DNA of 64,000 bases, from assembly GCA_029262195.1 (NCBI GenBank), contig JAJCZX010000025.1, forward strand, positions 21,131-85,130. The letters are read 5' to 3'. Shown here piece after piece: positions 6,738-15,527 of this stretch. The stretch comes from Gemmatimonadota bacterium (GTDB lineage Bacteria; Gemmatimonadota; Gemmatimonadetes; Gemmatimonadales; GWC2-71-9). Each line of letters opens with the position of its first letter. Positions within the stretch are counted from its first letter, which is position 1. The notes below the pieces were generated by a model that searched no databases, was not told the origin of the DNA, and worked only from the letters and a program-made list of their open reading frames with translations. Both the position numbers and the translations under genes were made by a program.

Positions 6738-8726
6738 TTGAAGACCAAACGGTTACTCCCCATCGTAGTTGTCATTGCCATACCAGTTGCCCTGTACGCA
6801 TGCGGGTCAGAAACGATGGATCCACCCCCTCCCCCACCTCCCCCAACGGAGGAGACAGCCAAGATATCCCGTATCGAAGTCTTCGCCCCGGTCGATACGA
6901 TAGTGGCCCTTTCAACTCGGCATCAGTTCTCCGTGATCGCTTTTGACTCAACAGGGACAATAACACCCACTCCGCCGGTTACGTGGACTTCCACCGTTCC
7001 CTCAGTGATTTCGATAACGCAAACCGGAATCGCTACTGCGACTGCTAACGGGGCCACAAAGATAGTTGCCCGATCTGAGGCTTTCCTCGACACTGCAAAT
7101 GTCGTGGTGCGTCAGAAACCAACCTCGATAGCCATCAATGCCTCCGCCGACGAACTGAAGGCTATCGGAATCCGAGCCCTTTTCACCGCCGAGGCCTTCG
7201 ATTCTGCCGGCCAGACCGTGGCGTTTGCTCAACAGGTTGAATGGGAATCCTCCGACACCGGCGTCGCGACCATCGATAGCGCTGGAGTGCTGGTCTCGGT
7301 CTCAAACGGTACAACCACAGTGACCGCGACAACAGCCGGGGTTTCCGCAACAGCCATAATGCGAGTCGACCAGTCCATCCCGGTCGAAGACGTTGCTGGC
7401 ACCGTCGCATTCGTCGGAGCCAATCTAATTTCCATGACTTCAGGGCAAGTAATTGCTGATCAGACTGTCATCACTCGCAACGGACTAATCGAATCCATCG
7501 GGCCAGCGGGAAGTCTCACGGTACCCACCGAAGCCCACATGGTAGATGCAGGCGGGAAGTACCTCATGCCTGGCCTGACAGACATGCACACGCACTTTGC
7601 GACGGAAACCGCGATCGCCGCCGGCGAGGGACAGTTGTTGCAGTTTCTCGCCAACGGAATCACTACAATTTTGAACCAGGGTGACTTCGGGTTTGACGGC
7701 TTTTCCGCTGGCACGCCCTTCCCGGATTGGGCACGACAGGCACGGGATCAATTGATTCCAAGTCCAACCATATACCTGGCCCGATACGCCAGAGGACCGC
7801 AGGACGGAGGTCCACCAAACGTGGAGGTGTCGGGAGTTGATCAGGCCCGCCTATACGTCCAGGAGTCGGATCAACTCGGCTATGATTTCATCAAGGTCTA
7901 CAACTTTACCGGAGCCGCCGAATTCGCCACGATGCAGCAGGAAGCTCAGCGTTTGGGACTGGGTTTCATCGGACATTTCCCGGTAGCGATAATGGAGGGG
8001 ATTGATGCCCTGAACGGTGGGCTCCAGATGGTCGGACATGCGGGTTTCGGAGGGTTCTGGACGAGGGTCTACAAGCAGCAATTCGACCCAACAGTCACTC
8101 AAACAGCAATCGCAATGCTTCAGGCCAACAACGCCTGGGTAAACCCGACGATCGGTGTAGAAAGAATTGTCGCCAGCGTCTGGGGGGGGAACACCGCGGG
8201 ATTCGATGCTTTGTTTCGCCAGGAAGGCATTCGTTATGTTCACCCCGCAACGAAAAACCGCTGGGACATCAAGGTTAACCAACAACGGCTGTTTAACCCG
8301 CAGGGGGCAGTCGTCGGCGGGCGCGACTCAATCGTGTCATTCATTGAGGGATACGTTCGGTCGTTCTATGATGCGGGAGTAAGAATGGTCATTGGGAGCG
8401 ATTCGCCCACCGTGCTGCTGGTTGCAGGCTTCTCGATTAACAAAGAGCTTGCCGCATTCAGGCAGATGGGGCTTTCTCCTTTCGAGGTATTAGAGATAGC
8501 GACCAGTAACGCGGGAAAATTCATCGACGAAACTCGTCCGGGTTCGCCCCGATTCGGGACCATAGAAGTCGGTAATCGGGCTGACATTCTGTTGCTTAAT
8601 TCAAACCCCTTAGCAGACCTTGCAAACCTAAAGGATCGCTATGGGGTGATGGCGCGGGGACGCTGGCGCTCAGAAACACAATTACTGCGTCTCCTCGACG
8701 CACTTGCGGAATCGGTAGGCAACTAG
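6738..8726 (+). CDS. Amidohydrolase lipoprotein with two Big-type Ig domains
   Basis: 662 aa. The signal sequence ends in a lipobox (ALYAC, Cys22), followed by a proline run, so the protein is probably an outer-membrane or periplasmic lipoprotein. Residues about 40-215 hold two bacterial Ig-like (BIG2) repeats (patterns WTST(V)PSVISI...GIATATANG and WESSDTGVATIDSAGVL...GTTTVTATTAG). From about 225 an amidohydrolase domain follows: a composite beta-sandwich, then MPGLTDMHTHF (metal ligands), IGHF, MVGHAGFGG, IGSDSPT and a C-terminal NRADILLLNSNPL strand. The start is TTG6738 with CGGAAG about 9 nt upstream; only this start gives the complete lipoprotein signal. Relatives include secreted imidazolonepropionase/prolidase-like peptidases. 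The substrate is unknown. Confidence 0.85.
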   Translation: MKTKRLLPIVVVIAIPVALYACGSETMDPPPPPPPPTEETAKISRIEVFAPVDTIVALSTRHQFSVIAFDSTGTITPTPPVTWTSTVPSVISITQTGIATATANGATKIVARSEAFLDTANVVVRQKPTSIAINASADELKAIGIRALFTAEAFDSAGQTVAFAQQVEWESSDTGVATIDSAGVLVSVSNGTTTVTATTAGVSATAIMRVDQSIPVEDVAGTVAFVGANLISMTSGQVIADQTVITRNGLIESIGPAGSLTVPTEAHMVDAGGKYLMPGLTDMHTHFATETAIAAGEGQLLQFLANGITTILNQGDFGFDGFSAGTPFPDWARQARDQLIPSPTIYLARYARGPQDGGPPNVEVSGVDQARLYVQESDQLGYDFIKVYNFTGAAEFATMQQEAQRLGLGFIGHFPVAIMEGIDALNGGLQMVGHAGFGGFWTRVYKQQFDPTVTQTAIAMLQANNAWVNPTIGVERIVASVWGGNTAGFDALFRQEGIRYVHPATKNRWDIKVNQQRLFNPQGAVVGGRDSIVSFIEGYVRSFYDAGVRMVIGSDSPTVLLVAGFSINKELAAFRQMGLSPFEVLEIATSNAGKFIDETRPGSPRFGTIEVGNRADILLLNSNPLADLANLKDRYGVMARGRWRSETQLLRLLDALAESVGN

Positions 8727-8760
8727 AGCAACAGCCCTTCGTGTTTTTCCGCAGACTCAA

Positions 8761-10119
8761 TCAACCGGAAGTCGGCAGCGTAAGGTGGAACGTAGCTCCT
8801 GAATGCCGATTGGTGCGGGCGCCTACCGTCCCCCCACTCAACTCCACCAGCTGTTTGACTATACTAAGGCCCAGCCCTCTTCCGCCAGCCTCGCGGCCCC
8901 TCGCGGTATCGACGCGGTAGAAGCGTTCAAAAACTTGCTCCCTCTGCCCTTCGGGTATCCCCGCCCCACGGTCGGACACCGACAGCTCGACAGCTGCCCC
9001 TAGGTTGCTCGCCGTCATTTCGATCGACGAGACTTCGGGGGAATGCCTCATGGCGTTGCTCAGCAGGTTCCGGAGAATTTGTTGCAACCGATCGGGATCC
9101 ACATATGCCGACAACCCGGGCTCAGCCTCGACTTTCAAACCAGCCGAGCCATCTGGATCGACCGCACGCGCTGCACGCTCCATCGCGCTCTTCACATTTA
9201 CCAACGCTGGTACCATTCGGAGTTGGCCCGTATCCGCCAGTGTTAGTACATGGAGATCATCCACGAGTCGCTCCAGGAGATAGCATTCTTCAATTAACGC
9301 GGGCGAGGCCTGGCTTTCATCAAGTAGCCCGTCCTGTAGCGCCTCAACTTGCCCTTTGATATTGGTGAGAGGAGTACGCAACTCATGGGCGATATCGCTT
9401 GCCACATTCTTTCTGAGTTTGTCAGCCGCAGAAAGTCGACGCGCCATTTCGTTCAACGCCAGGCCAAGTGAACCGATTTCATCAAATCGTTTTACAGAGA
9501 TCCGAACGTCGAAATCTCCGGCAGCGATTTTCCTCGCAGCTTCTTTCAATTGGCCCACAGGTTTGAAAATCGCGTTCGATATTCCGAGCAACCCAAAAAA
9601 GGCCAGCACAGCCAGTCCCACTCCGAGCCACCGCATCCAATTCAACGAGTTGCCGTCAATAACGACCGGCAACTCTTGATCGGGAATTTCAACTGGAACC
9701 GCACGCACCGAGCCACCGTCCAACCCTTCAGTCACAAGTATCGACTCGGGCAACCGAAGAACGTTGACGTTCAGGTCGGCAAGGCCGAATTCAACGTGTA
9801 CCCCTCCGTCCGGCAGCAACGCAACCTCCCTCACCGCACCATCAATGTTCTCGAAAATAACCGCACCTTCGGTATCGAAAAGAACGAGGGGCGGTAACTG
9901 TTGTGCGTCGGATACGTCTTCTCCGCGTGACAAGGCAACCAGAGTCGACCGGTGAGCAGACAGCTCGCTTATCGCTCGGCGGAATTGCTCGACGTCTCCC
10001 GAAGCCGTGGTGGTCATTTCCAATGTGACCACCCTATCCGTCACATACCAGGTTGAAAGTGCCGCAAGTGCAACCAGAGCGCCGTAGGTGGCAATCAGAC
10101 GAAACCGCAGGCTATTCAT
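8761..10119 (-). CDS. Sensor histidine kinase
   Basis: 452 aa. The first membrane helix is at about 8-30, a periplasmic domain at about 31-162, the second helix at about 163-182 (MRWLGVGLAVLAFFGLLG), HAMP at 183-235, HisKA with phospho-acceptor His245 in DIAHELRTP, and a HATPase_c domain with NLLSNAMRHS (N box), DRGAGIPEG (G1) and GRGLGLSIV (G2). It autophosphorylates and passes the phosphate to the regulator encoded immediately upstream. ATG10119 overlaps the end of the response regulator gene by 8 nt; TTG10122 is one codon earlier. The signal sensed is not evident. Confidence 0.95.
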   Translation of the reverse strand: MNSLRFRLIATYGALVALAALSTWYVTDRVVTLEMTTTASGDVEQFRRAISELSAHRSTLVALSRGEDVSDAQQLPPLVLFDTEGAVIFENIDGAVREVALLPDGGVHVEFGLADLNVNVLRLPESILVTEGLDGGSVRAVPVEIPDQELPVVIDGNSLNWMRWLGVGLAVLAFFGLLGISNAIFKPVGQLKEAARKIAAGDFDVRISVKRFDEIGSLGLALNEMARRLSAADKLRKNVASDIAHELRTPLTNIKGQVEALQDGLLDESQASPALIEECYLLERLVDDLHVLTLADTGQLRMVPALVNVKSAMERAARAVDPDGSAGLKVEAEPGLSAYVDPDRLQQILRNLLSNAMRHSPEVSSIEMTASNLGAAVELSVSDRGAGIPEGQREQVFERFYRVDTARGREAGGRGLGLSIVKQLVELSGGTVGARTNRHSGATFHLTLPTSG

Positions 10120-10807
10120 CAACGTCCTCGAATTTGTAACCCGTGCCGAAAACAGTGTGTAAAAGACGGGGGTTGCCGCGGTCCTCTTCTATCTTGAACC
10201 TCAGGTTTTTTATGTGAACGTCCACCGTACGACTCAGCGCGTCGGGAGCGCAGTCAGACAACAAACTTTCTCTGGAAAAAACTTTGCCCCGGGCTTTGAC
10301 CAGCCTGGTTAGAATCGCGTACTCCGCCGGAGTTAACTCGACCCGCTCCCCCCGAACATCAACCCGATGCTGTTCCTCATTGATTGTGACGGAGCCGACC
10401 CGCAGCAGTGGGTAATCTTTCGTGTCGTTACGTGATCTGCGCATCATGGCGTTCACGCGGGCGAGCACTTCTCGTGGACTGAATGGCTTGGCTACGTAAT
10501 CATCCGCACCAACGTCAAATCCCTCCAGCCTTTCATGTTCAGCGACGCGAGCAGTAAGCATGAGAATCAGAACGTCGCTCTGCGCCCTGACCTGCTTGCA
10601 GATCTCCGGACCATCCACGCCGGGAAGCATCCAGTCCAGTATCAAAAGGTCGAAGCCTCCTGCGAGTGCTCTATCAAGTCCCTTTTGGCCGTCATGCTCC
10701 ACGCTAACCCTGTACCCCCCGTGACGGAGATACAGGGCCACCGTGTCGGCCGTACGAGCGTCGTCTTCGACCAGCAGAATATCCTGCGTTTTAGCTGTTT
10801 CTGGCAT
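10112..10807 (-). CDS. OmpR/PhoB-family response regulator
   Basis: 231 aa with an N-terminal receiver domain (acidic pocket VEDD at 14-17, phospho-acceptor Asp58 in LLILDWMLPG, switch Lys in DDYVAKPFSPRE) and a C-terminal winged-helix DNA-binding domain (VELTPAEYAILTRLV...SRTVDVHIKNLRFKI...TVFGTGYKF). It is the partner of the overlapping histidine kinase downstream. The 24 bp to the beta-propeller gene upstream on the same strand suggest that all three may be cotranscribed. Confidence 0.95.
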   Translation of the reverse strand: MPETAKTQDILLVEDDARTADTVALYLRHGGYRVSVEHDGQKGLDRALAGGFDLLILDWMLPGVDGPEICKQVRAQSDVLILMLTARVAEHERLEGFDVGADDYVAKPFSPREVLARVNAMMRRSRNDTKDYPLLRVGSVTINEEQHRVDVRGERVELTPAEYAILTRLVKARGKVFSRESLLSDCAPDALSRTVDVHIKNLRFKIEEDRGNPRLLHTVFGTGYKFEDVDE

Positions 10808-10831
10808 CGTTCGAGGTTAAAGAAGAGGTGT

Positions 10832-11983
10832 TCAAATCTGAGGACGCGGGAAAAGTTCAAGAACCCTCAATCCGACCTCGTCCTCTGTATCAACATATAC
10901 GCGTCTTCCGCTTACTGCGACGATGGTGCGGCCAGGCCGCAGGCTTACCGTGGCGACATGCCGCGCACTGAAATCAAACACGTCGTAGACGCTTCGCCCG
11001 CCGAAAGGCACCGCGCGTTCTACCCAACCAAAACCTTCGCCATCTACGACCACCCGCGAGAAGGGAGGTTTGTTTTCAGGCCATTCGAAGGATGAAGCCG
11101 AGGGCCTGTTGCCACGCATTCCGCGACTGAAACTCATTCGACTGCCTCCAGGGCCCTCTTCCACTTCTACACCCAGGGCGTTGGAGAGCCCATCGATCCA
11201 AGCTTCTTTGTCTCCAGATCTAATGGGTACCGGGCGCGGATTCATCGATTGCCCTATCGTCACATCTCCATTCGAGTCGATCCATTCGACATGGTAGTCC
11301 GTCCATCTAGCCACGAAGACTCGGCCGTCGGGGCCGACCGCCCACTGGTCGCCCGGAGCCATAGGGACTGGACTTATTTCTTCGGACCTGGCATCCGACC
11401 CACCCGACCTGTTCACAGCCATGGCGGGCAACGCCACGGAGCCCAACGTCGTTGCGCTCCCGGCCTCCGGGTCCCACTTGACAATATGCGCCGATTCAGG
11501 TGCACCAGTGGGTCCGGGCACCATTCTGGAAAAAATGAAACTACCACTTCTATCAGTGCCTCTGGGAAAAAGCATGGTGAACTCACCGCCTCGCTCTCCG
11601 GCGATAGGAATGGTTCTGGTGAATTCGCCGTTGGGAGCGATCACGGTCAAACGACCGTTTCCCAGGTCAACCATAATCGTGGAGTCGCCCGGCAGGGCGG
11701 CAAGAACATCGGGGCCTCGATACTCATCCGGCCCCGGCCCCACCGAACCCAATGTATCAATGCCTCCTCCGCCGCCCTGGTTCAGCGAGATTTTCATCAA
11801 CGCCTGGCCGGTACCATCCGAAAGGAGAAAACTGCCGTTCGATAACTCTCGGATGCCGTTAATACTGCTCAGATCATCTATTACCGCCGCCGGTTCGTCC
11901 AGCGTTATCTCCCGTTGGGCAAATGACTCTGACGGAACGACAACCGCCGAGGTGAACAAAACCATGAACTTCCTGGAAAGCAT
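10832..11983 (-). CDS. Secreted six-bladed beta-propeller-like protein
   Basis: 383 aa with a signal peptide (about 1-22, SFAQ cleavage region). The body has repeated strand-turn patterns (ELSNGSFLLSDGTGQALMKIS, GDSTIMVDLGNGRLTVIAPNGEF, GPDGRVFVARWTDYHVEWIDSNG, VDGEGFGWVE) typical of NHL/6-bladed propeller proteins common in Gemmatimonadota and Bacteroidota. Function is unknown; such proteins usually bind ligands or partners in the periplasm. The start ATG11983 is preceded by a GGAGG with about 7 nt spacing. The adjacency to the two-component genes may mean it is sensed or regulated by them. Confidence 0.72.
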   Translation of the reverse strand: MLSRKFMVLFTSAVVVPSESFAQREITLDEPAAVIDDLSSINGIRELSNGSFLLSDGTGQALMKISLNQGGGGGIDTLGSVGPGPDEYRGPDVLAALPGDSTIMVDLGNGRLTVIAPNGEFTRTIPIAGERGGEFTMLFPRGTDRSGSFIFSRMVPGPTGAPESAHIVKWDPEAGSATTLGSVALPAMAVNRSGGSDARSEEISPVPMAPGDQWAVGPDGRVFVARWTDYHVEWIDSNGDVTIGQSMNPRPVPIRSGDKEAWIDGLSNALGVEVEEGPGGSRMSFSRGMRGNRPSASSFEWPENKPPFSRVVVDGEGFGWVERAVPFGGRSVYDVFDFSARHVATVSLRPGRTIVAVSGRRVYVDTEDEVGLRVLELFPRPQI

Positions 11984-12252
11984 CTACAAACCTCCGAATA
12001 ATGTTGGTTACGTGATGTTACACGGTGGTTGTGAACGAAATGTGAAGGCGAACGCCCGGCGACATGAAACCTTTTCAAAAAGGTCCCGTAATGCCACGTT
12101 ATATGTATTAATCACATGTGAAAATAGAAGATGTTTTCTCACAAGCTCACACTAGTCCAACGAACGGTTCTTGGCGAAATACCGCCAGAATTAGTCCAAC
12201 TTGGCTAGACCAGCTCGAAGGCGTCCAACCACTCACACTCAAGAAGGCCAAC

Positions 12253-13005
12253 ATGAAACCACTTGCTCATTTTTTTTCAGTAGCTCTACTCTCGATGACC
12301 GCCGGAGTCCAGGCTCACGCCCAAACACCGGCTAATTTCGACGCATCTCGCATCGTGAATACAACAGACACCTTTACCCTTCTGATGCAAGGCAATTCAA
12401 TAGGCTCTATGAAAACGTCCCACATGGTGGCAGCAGGGGTGGTCACCGGGAAAGTCGAGCTTGGTCTGGCTTTCCAGGGGATGACCCAGAACATAGACGC
12501 AGAAGTCAGATTTCACGTAGACGGCCCGGATATGATTTCCAGTTCCCAAATCGTCGAGGTCGCGATGACTCGGGCAGAAACCGATATCGAATATGGAAAC
12601 GGCAGGGTAACCGGGATCGGCCAATCTCGCGGACAGGGTCCGGGCGGTGTTTTGACCACGACCGAAATCGATACAGTAGCGGGCGCCGACGTTATCGATT
12701 CCGGGGCCATGAATATGTTATTGGGCACGCTTGACTGGACTGAAGGGGCCGTGTTCTCCTACAAAGTGTTCCAGGGCCCCAGCGGTTCGGTCCATGAAGC
12801 CATCGCTGCGGTCGAGGGGAGCGAAACCCTAACCGTGCCTCAGGGGACTTATGAGACCTGGAGAATCAACGTTACTGGGGTCCTGCGACCGGTTCGTCTC
12901 TGGTTTGCTAAGGATACCGGCCAATTGATAAAACTCGCCGGGCATGGCCAGCCGGTTGAAATTGTTCTCGGCGCACCCGCCGGCTTGGGCGGACCAACCG
13001 ACTGA
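12253..13005 (+). CDS. Secreted protein of unknown function (paralogue of 5783-6541)
   Basis: 250 aa with a signal peptide (about 1-24, ...VQAHAQ). It matches the protein at 5783-6541 over its whole length, including the ISSSQ block, the EIDTVAGADVIDSGA block, LGTLDWTEGAVFSYKVFQ and the TVPQGTYETWRI...LWFAKDTGQLIKL ending. ATG12253 is chosen because it gives the signal peptide and has AAGAAGG about 6 nt upstream; an upstream in-frame ATG at 12118 would add 45 residues without signal-like character. It is probably a product of gene duplication within this locus. The function is not known. Confidence 0.65.
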   Translation: MKPLAHFFSVALLSMTAGVQAHAQTPANFDASRIVNTTDTFTLLMQGNSIGSMKTSHMVAAGVVTGKVELGLAFQGMTQNIDAEVRFHVDGPDMISSSQIVEVAMTRAETDIEYGNGRVTGIGQSRGQGPGGVLTTTEIDTVAGADVIDSGAMNMLLGTLDWTEGAVFSYKVFQGPSGSVHEAIAAVEGSETLTVPQGTYETWRINVTGVLRPVRLWFAKDTGQLIKLAGHGQPVEIVLGAPAGLGGPTD

Positions 13006-13112
13006 GCTTCGTTTCAATCACGTCCCGGCCCATTGCAGAATCGGCATTCGCAGTGTGCCTTAAACGAGGTTGAGCGCGGAGACGTTAATTCAAACTCGGC
13101 AGCTGTGAAAAA

Positions 13113-13146
13113 GAGAAGGGCGGAGCTCGTGGAGCCCGCCCTTCTT
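13113..13146 (-). terminator. Terminator after rpmA
   Basis: A stem of AGAAGGGCGG/CCGCCCTTCT extended by GCTC/GAGC with one bulged A. In minus-strand reading it is followed by a run of Ts (CTTTTTC), so it is a typical intrinsic terminator for the rplU-rpmA transcript. In plus-strand reading CTTCTTTTC follows, so it may act for the 12253 gene too. Confidence 0.8.
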
Positions 13147-13173
13147 TTCAAATATTAACTCGAGTTTTAACCC

Positions 13174-13428
13174 TTACGCAGAATAAACGCTGACTTTCAG
13201 ACGTCTCTTGTCGTAGTGTTCGAACTTCACGAAACCCTCAATAAGGGCAAAGAGTGAATCGTCCTTAGAACGGCGCACGTTGTTGCCCGGATGGAACTTG
13301 GTTCCGCGTTGCTTGAGAATAATGGTTCCCGCGTTTACGTGTTCCCCGCCGTACCTCTTGACACCCAGATACTTCGGCTTGGAATCACGACCGTTACGAC
13401 TGGAACCTACACCTTTTTTATGAGCCAT
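13174..13428 (-). CDS. rpmA: 50S ribosomal protein L27
   Basis: 84 aa. The start [16 protein letters not shown] is the classic L27 N-terminus that reaches the peptidyl-transferase centre, followed by [22 protein letters not shown], which is highly conserved. There is no cleavable N-terminal extension of the Firmicutes kind. It lies 7 nt after rplU, so the two are one transcription unit, and it ends before a strong terminator. Confidence 0.98.
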   Translation of the reverse strand: MAHKKGVGSSRNGRDSKPKYLGVKRYGGEHVNAGTIILKQRGTKFHPGNNVRRSKDDSLFALIEGFVKFEHYDKRRLKVSVYSA

Positions 13429-13435
13429 ATTGTCC

Positions 13436-13753
13436 TCAGCCCAGCTTTAGATCTTTGATCTTGATTTCAGTGAATTGTTGTCTGTGACCGGTCTTGCGAC
13501 GATAATTCTTCCGCTTTTTGAACTTAAAGACGATCACTTTTTTATCTTTGCCATGGCGTACAACTTCAGCGACAACACTTGCACCTTTTACGGTGGGCTG
13601 TCCGGCTGAGATCTTGTCGCCATCGTTGGTCAGAAGCACCTCGTCGAAAGTTACGTCTGTACCCTCCTCAACATCCAGCAGAGGAACGTGCATGGTTCTT
13701 CCGACTTCGGCCCGGAATTGCTGTCCGGCTGCTTTAAAAATCGCGTATGACAT
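13436..13753 (-). CDS. rplU: 50S ribosomal protein L21
   Basis: 105 aa. It begins [16 protein letters not shown] and ends with [23 protein letters not shown], the RNA-binding basic segment of L21. The usual neighbour rng (RNase G/E) is on the same strand, but here it is separated from rplU by an opposite-strand serine hydrolase gene. Confidence 0.98.
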   Translation of the reverse strand: MSYAIFKAAGQQFRAEVGRTMHVPLLDVEEGTDVTFDEVLLTNDGDKISAGQPTVKGASVVAEVVRHGKDKKVIVFKFKKRKNYRRKTGHRQQFTEIKIKDLKLG

Positions 13754-13827
13754 AGCCTACAATTTTACTTGCTTACCGGGTATAGATCAAGGGGGTGATA
13801 GAATACAGAATGGCGATTGAAGAAATC

Positions 13828-13877
13828 GTTTCCCGTTTCCCGTTTCCCGCTTCCCGCTTCCCGCTTCCCGCTTCCCG
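13828..13877. repeat. 7-bp tandem microrepeat (GTTTCCC/GCTTCCC)
   Basis: Seven successive 7-bp units: three GTTTCCC followed by four GCTTCCC, in the spacer between rplU and the plus-strand serine hydrolase. The reverse complement of the same motif recurs at 45588-45612. It is noncoding. Confidence 0.9.
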
Positions 13878-13916
13878 ACCGATATTATTATGACAACCCT
13901 TCACCATAGAGAAACC

Positions 13917-15470
13917 ATGAAAAACCGATTGTACACCGCCACCCGGGTCCTGGTCTTCCTGATTCTCTTTACAGGTTTTCCGCTACAAACGCTGGCACAG
14001 GACTGGCGCAGCGCCGACGGACTCCTGGAGTACTTTTCCGAAGCACAACGGGAGTGGGACGTCCCCGGCATGGCTGTCGGAATCATTAAGGACGGCGAAA
14101 TCTTCATTGCTTCTGGTTTTGGTGTCCGGGACATCGAAACCGGAGGAGCGGTCGACGCCCACACCCTTTTCGCCATCGCCTCCAACACCAAAGCATTTAA
14201 CTCCGCCGCCCTGGCTACTCTTGTGGATGCCGGACGGTTGAGTTGGACCGATCGAGTTAAGGACCACCTGCCCTATTTTGAGCTCTACGACCCTTATGTC
14301 ACGCAGGAAATGCGGATTCGCGACCTTCTTTCACACCGCAGTGGATTGGGCACTTACAGCGGCGACCTGCTGTGGTACGGTACAGATTACACCCCCGAAG
14401 AGGTCCTGCGACGCGCCCGTCACCTGCCACCAGCCCGCGGTTTCCGGGAAGGATATGGTTACTCCAACCTTATGTTCCTGGCCGCAGGAGAAGTCATCCC
14501 CGCAGTCACCGGACAAACATTCAGCGAGTACGTCCAGGCCACATTCCTGGATCCTCTGGGGATGGACGAAACCGTACTGTCAACCAACGACCTGCGAGGA
14601 AGAACTAACGTCGCCACTCCCCACGGCGTGCGCGATGATGAGTTACGGTCCTTCGAGTGGTACAACTGGGATACCATGGTTGCTGCCGGTGGAATCATTT
14701 CGAACATCGACGACATGTTGCGTTGGATTCAACTTCAACTCAATCGGGGCCAGTTCGAAGGGACCAGGATATTTTCGGAACGTTCGTCGGCCACAATGTG
14801 GACACCACACGTCTCGATTCCCATTAGCTCGACGAGCAGAGAACGCTATCCGTCCACTCATTTCCGGGCCTACGGACTGGGCTGGAGCCTTTACGACTAC
14901 CAGGGCAGCAACGTGATGACGCACGGGGGCGGGTACGACGGCATGTTTTCTCGGGTGGCGCTGGTTCCAGACGAAAACCTCGGAATCGTAATCCTCACCA
15001 ATGGCATGACCGGAATCCAGACTGCTCTGAGCTACAGGATACTGGACGCGTTCCTCGGAGGTGAAGAAAGAGACTGGAGTGCCGAATCCCTCGAGCGATC
15101 CCGCGCAAGCACTTCCACCGTTCAGCGCGCCCGACAACAGCGGGGCGGGCAGAGAGTAGCTGGCACGACGCCATCGCACGACCTGGAGTCGTATTCCGGT
15201 ACCTACGGCGGTGACCTCTACGGCGACGCCACCGTAACCGTCGAAGCCGGCTCCCTTGTTTTGCGCTTGCTACCTAACCCGGACCTCGTCGGGGACCTCG
15301 AACACTACCATTACGACACCTATATCGTTCGGTGGCGGAATGACTTCTCATGGTTCGAAGAGGGTACCGTGCAATTCATCGACAACGCCGCGGGGGAGGT
15401 AGTCGAATTCAAAATCGACGTGCCGAACGACGATTTTTGGTTCACGGAACTGGAGTTTACGAAGAAGTAA
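13917..15470 (+). CDS. Secreted class C beta-lactamase-fold serine hydrolase
   Basis: 517 aa with a signal peptide (about 1-27, TLAQ). Penicillin-binding/beta-lactamase fold: S-x-x-K is SNTK at 89-92, a YSN motif (Tyr of Y-x-N) lies in GYGYSNLMF, and the third element is HGGGYDG. A C-terminal DUF3471-type beta domain follows (SYSGTYGGDLYGDATVTVE...). Such proteins are esterases or D-amino peptidases more often than antibiotic-hydrolysing enzymes. ATG13917 is preferred over ATG13890 because the signal peptide begins there. The gene lies on the plus strand inside the otherwise minus-strand radical SAM-rng-rplU-rpmA block, with unusual repeats on both sides. Confidence 0.9.
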   Translation: MKNRLYTATRVLVFLILFTGFPLQTLAQDWRSADGLLEYFSEAQREWDVPGMAVGIIKDGEIFIASGFGVRDIETGGAVDAHTLFAIASNTKAFNSAALATLVDAGRLSWTDRVKDHLPYFELYDPYVTQEMRIRDLLSHRSGLGTYSGDLLWYGTDYTPEEVLRRARHLPPARGFREGYGYSNLMFLAAGEVIPAVTGQTFSEYVQATFLDPLGMDETVLSTNDLRGRTNVATPHGVRDDELRSFEWYNWDTMVAAGGIISNIDDMLRWIQLQLNRGQFEGTRIFSERSSATMWTPHVSIPISSTSRERYPSTHFRAYGLGWSLYDYQGSNVMTHGGGYDGMFSRVALVPDENLGIVILTNGMTGIQTALSYRILDAFLGGEERDWSAESLERSRASTSTVQRARQQRGGQRVAGTTPSHDLESYSGTYGGDLYGDATVTVEAGSLVLRLLPNPDLVGDLEHYHYDTYIVRWRNDFSWFEEGTVQFIDNAAGEVVEFKIDVPNDDFWFTELEFTKK

Positions 15471-15522
15471 GTGGGGAAGTCGGGAGGTGGGGACGAACAT
15501 CCCAACCTCCCGACATCCCCAC
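15470..15522. terminator. Bidirectional hairpin between convergent genes
   Basis: Long inverted repeat: the left arm AGTGGGGAAGTCGGGAGGT starts at 15470 and the right arm ACCTCCCGACATCCCCACT ends at 15522, with one mismatch and an inner GGG/CCC pair. It lies exactly between the stops of the serine hydrolase (+) and rng (-). It contains the GGGAAGTCGGGAGG motif seen again at 46105-46118. Confidence 0.75.
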
Positions 15523-15527
15523 TTTGT

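Noticed and set aside
12118..12252. Longer N-terminus for the 12253-13005 protein
   Set aside because: It would hide the signal peptide inside the protein and has no ribosome-binding site; the later ATG is better supported.
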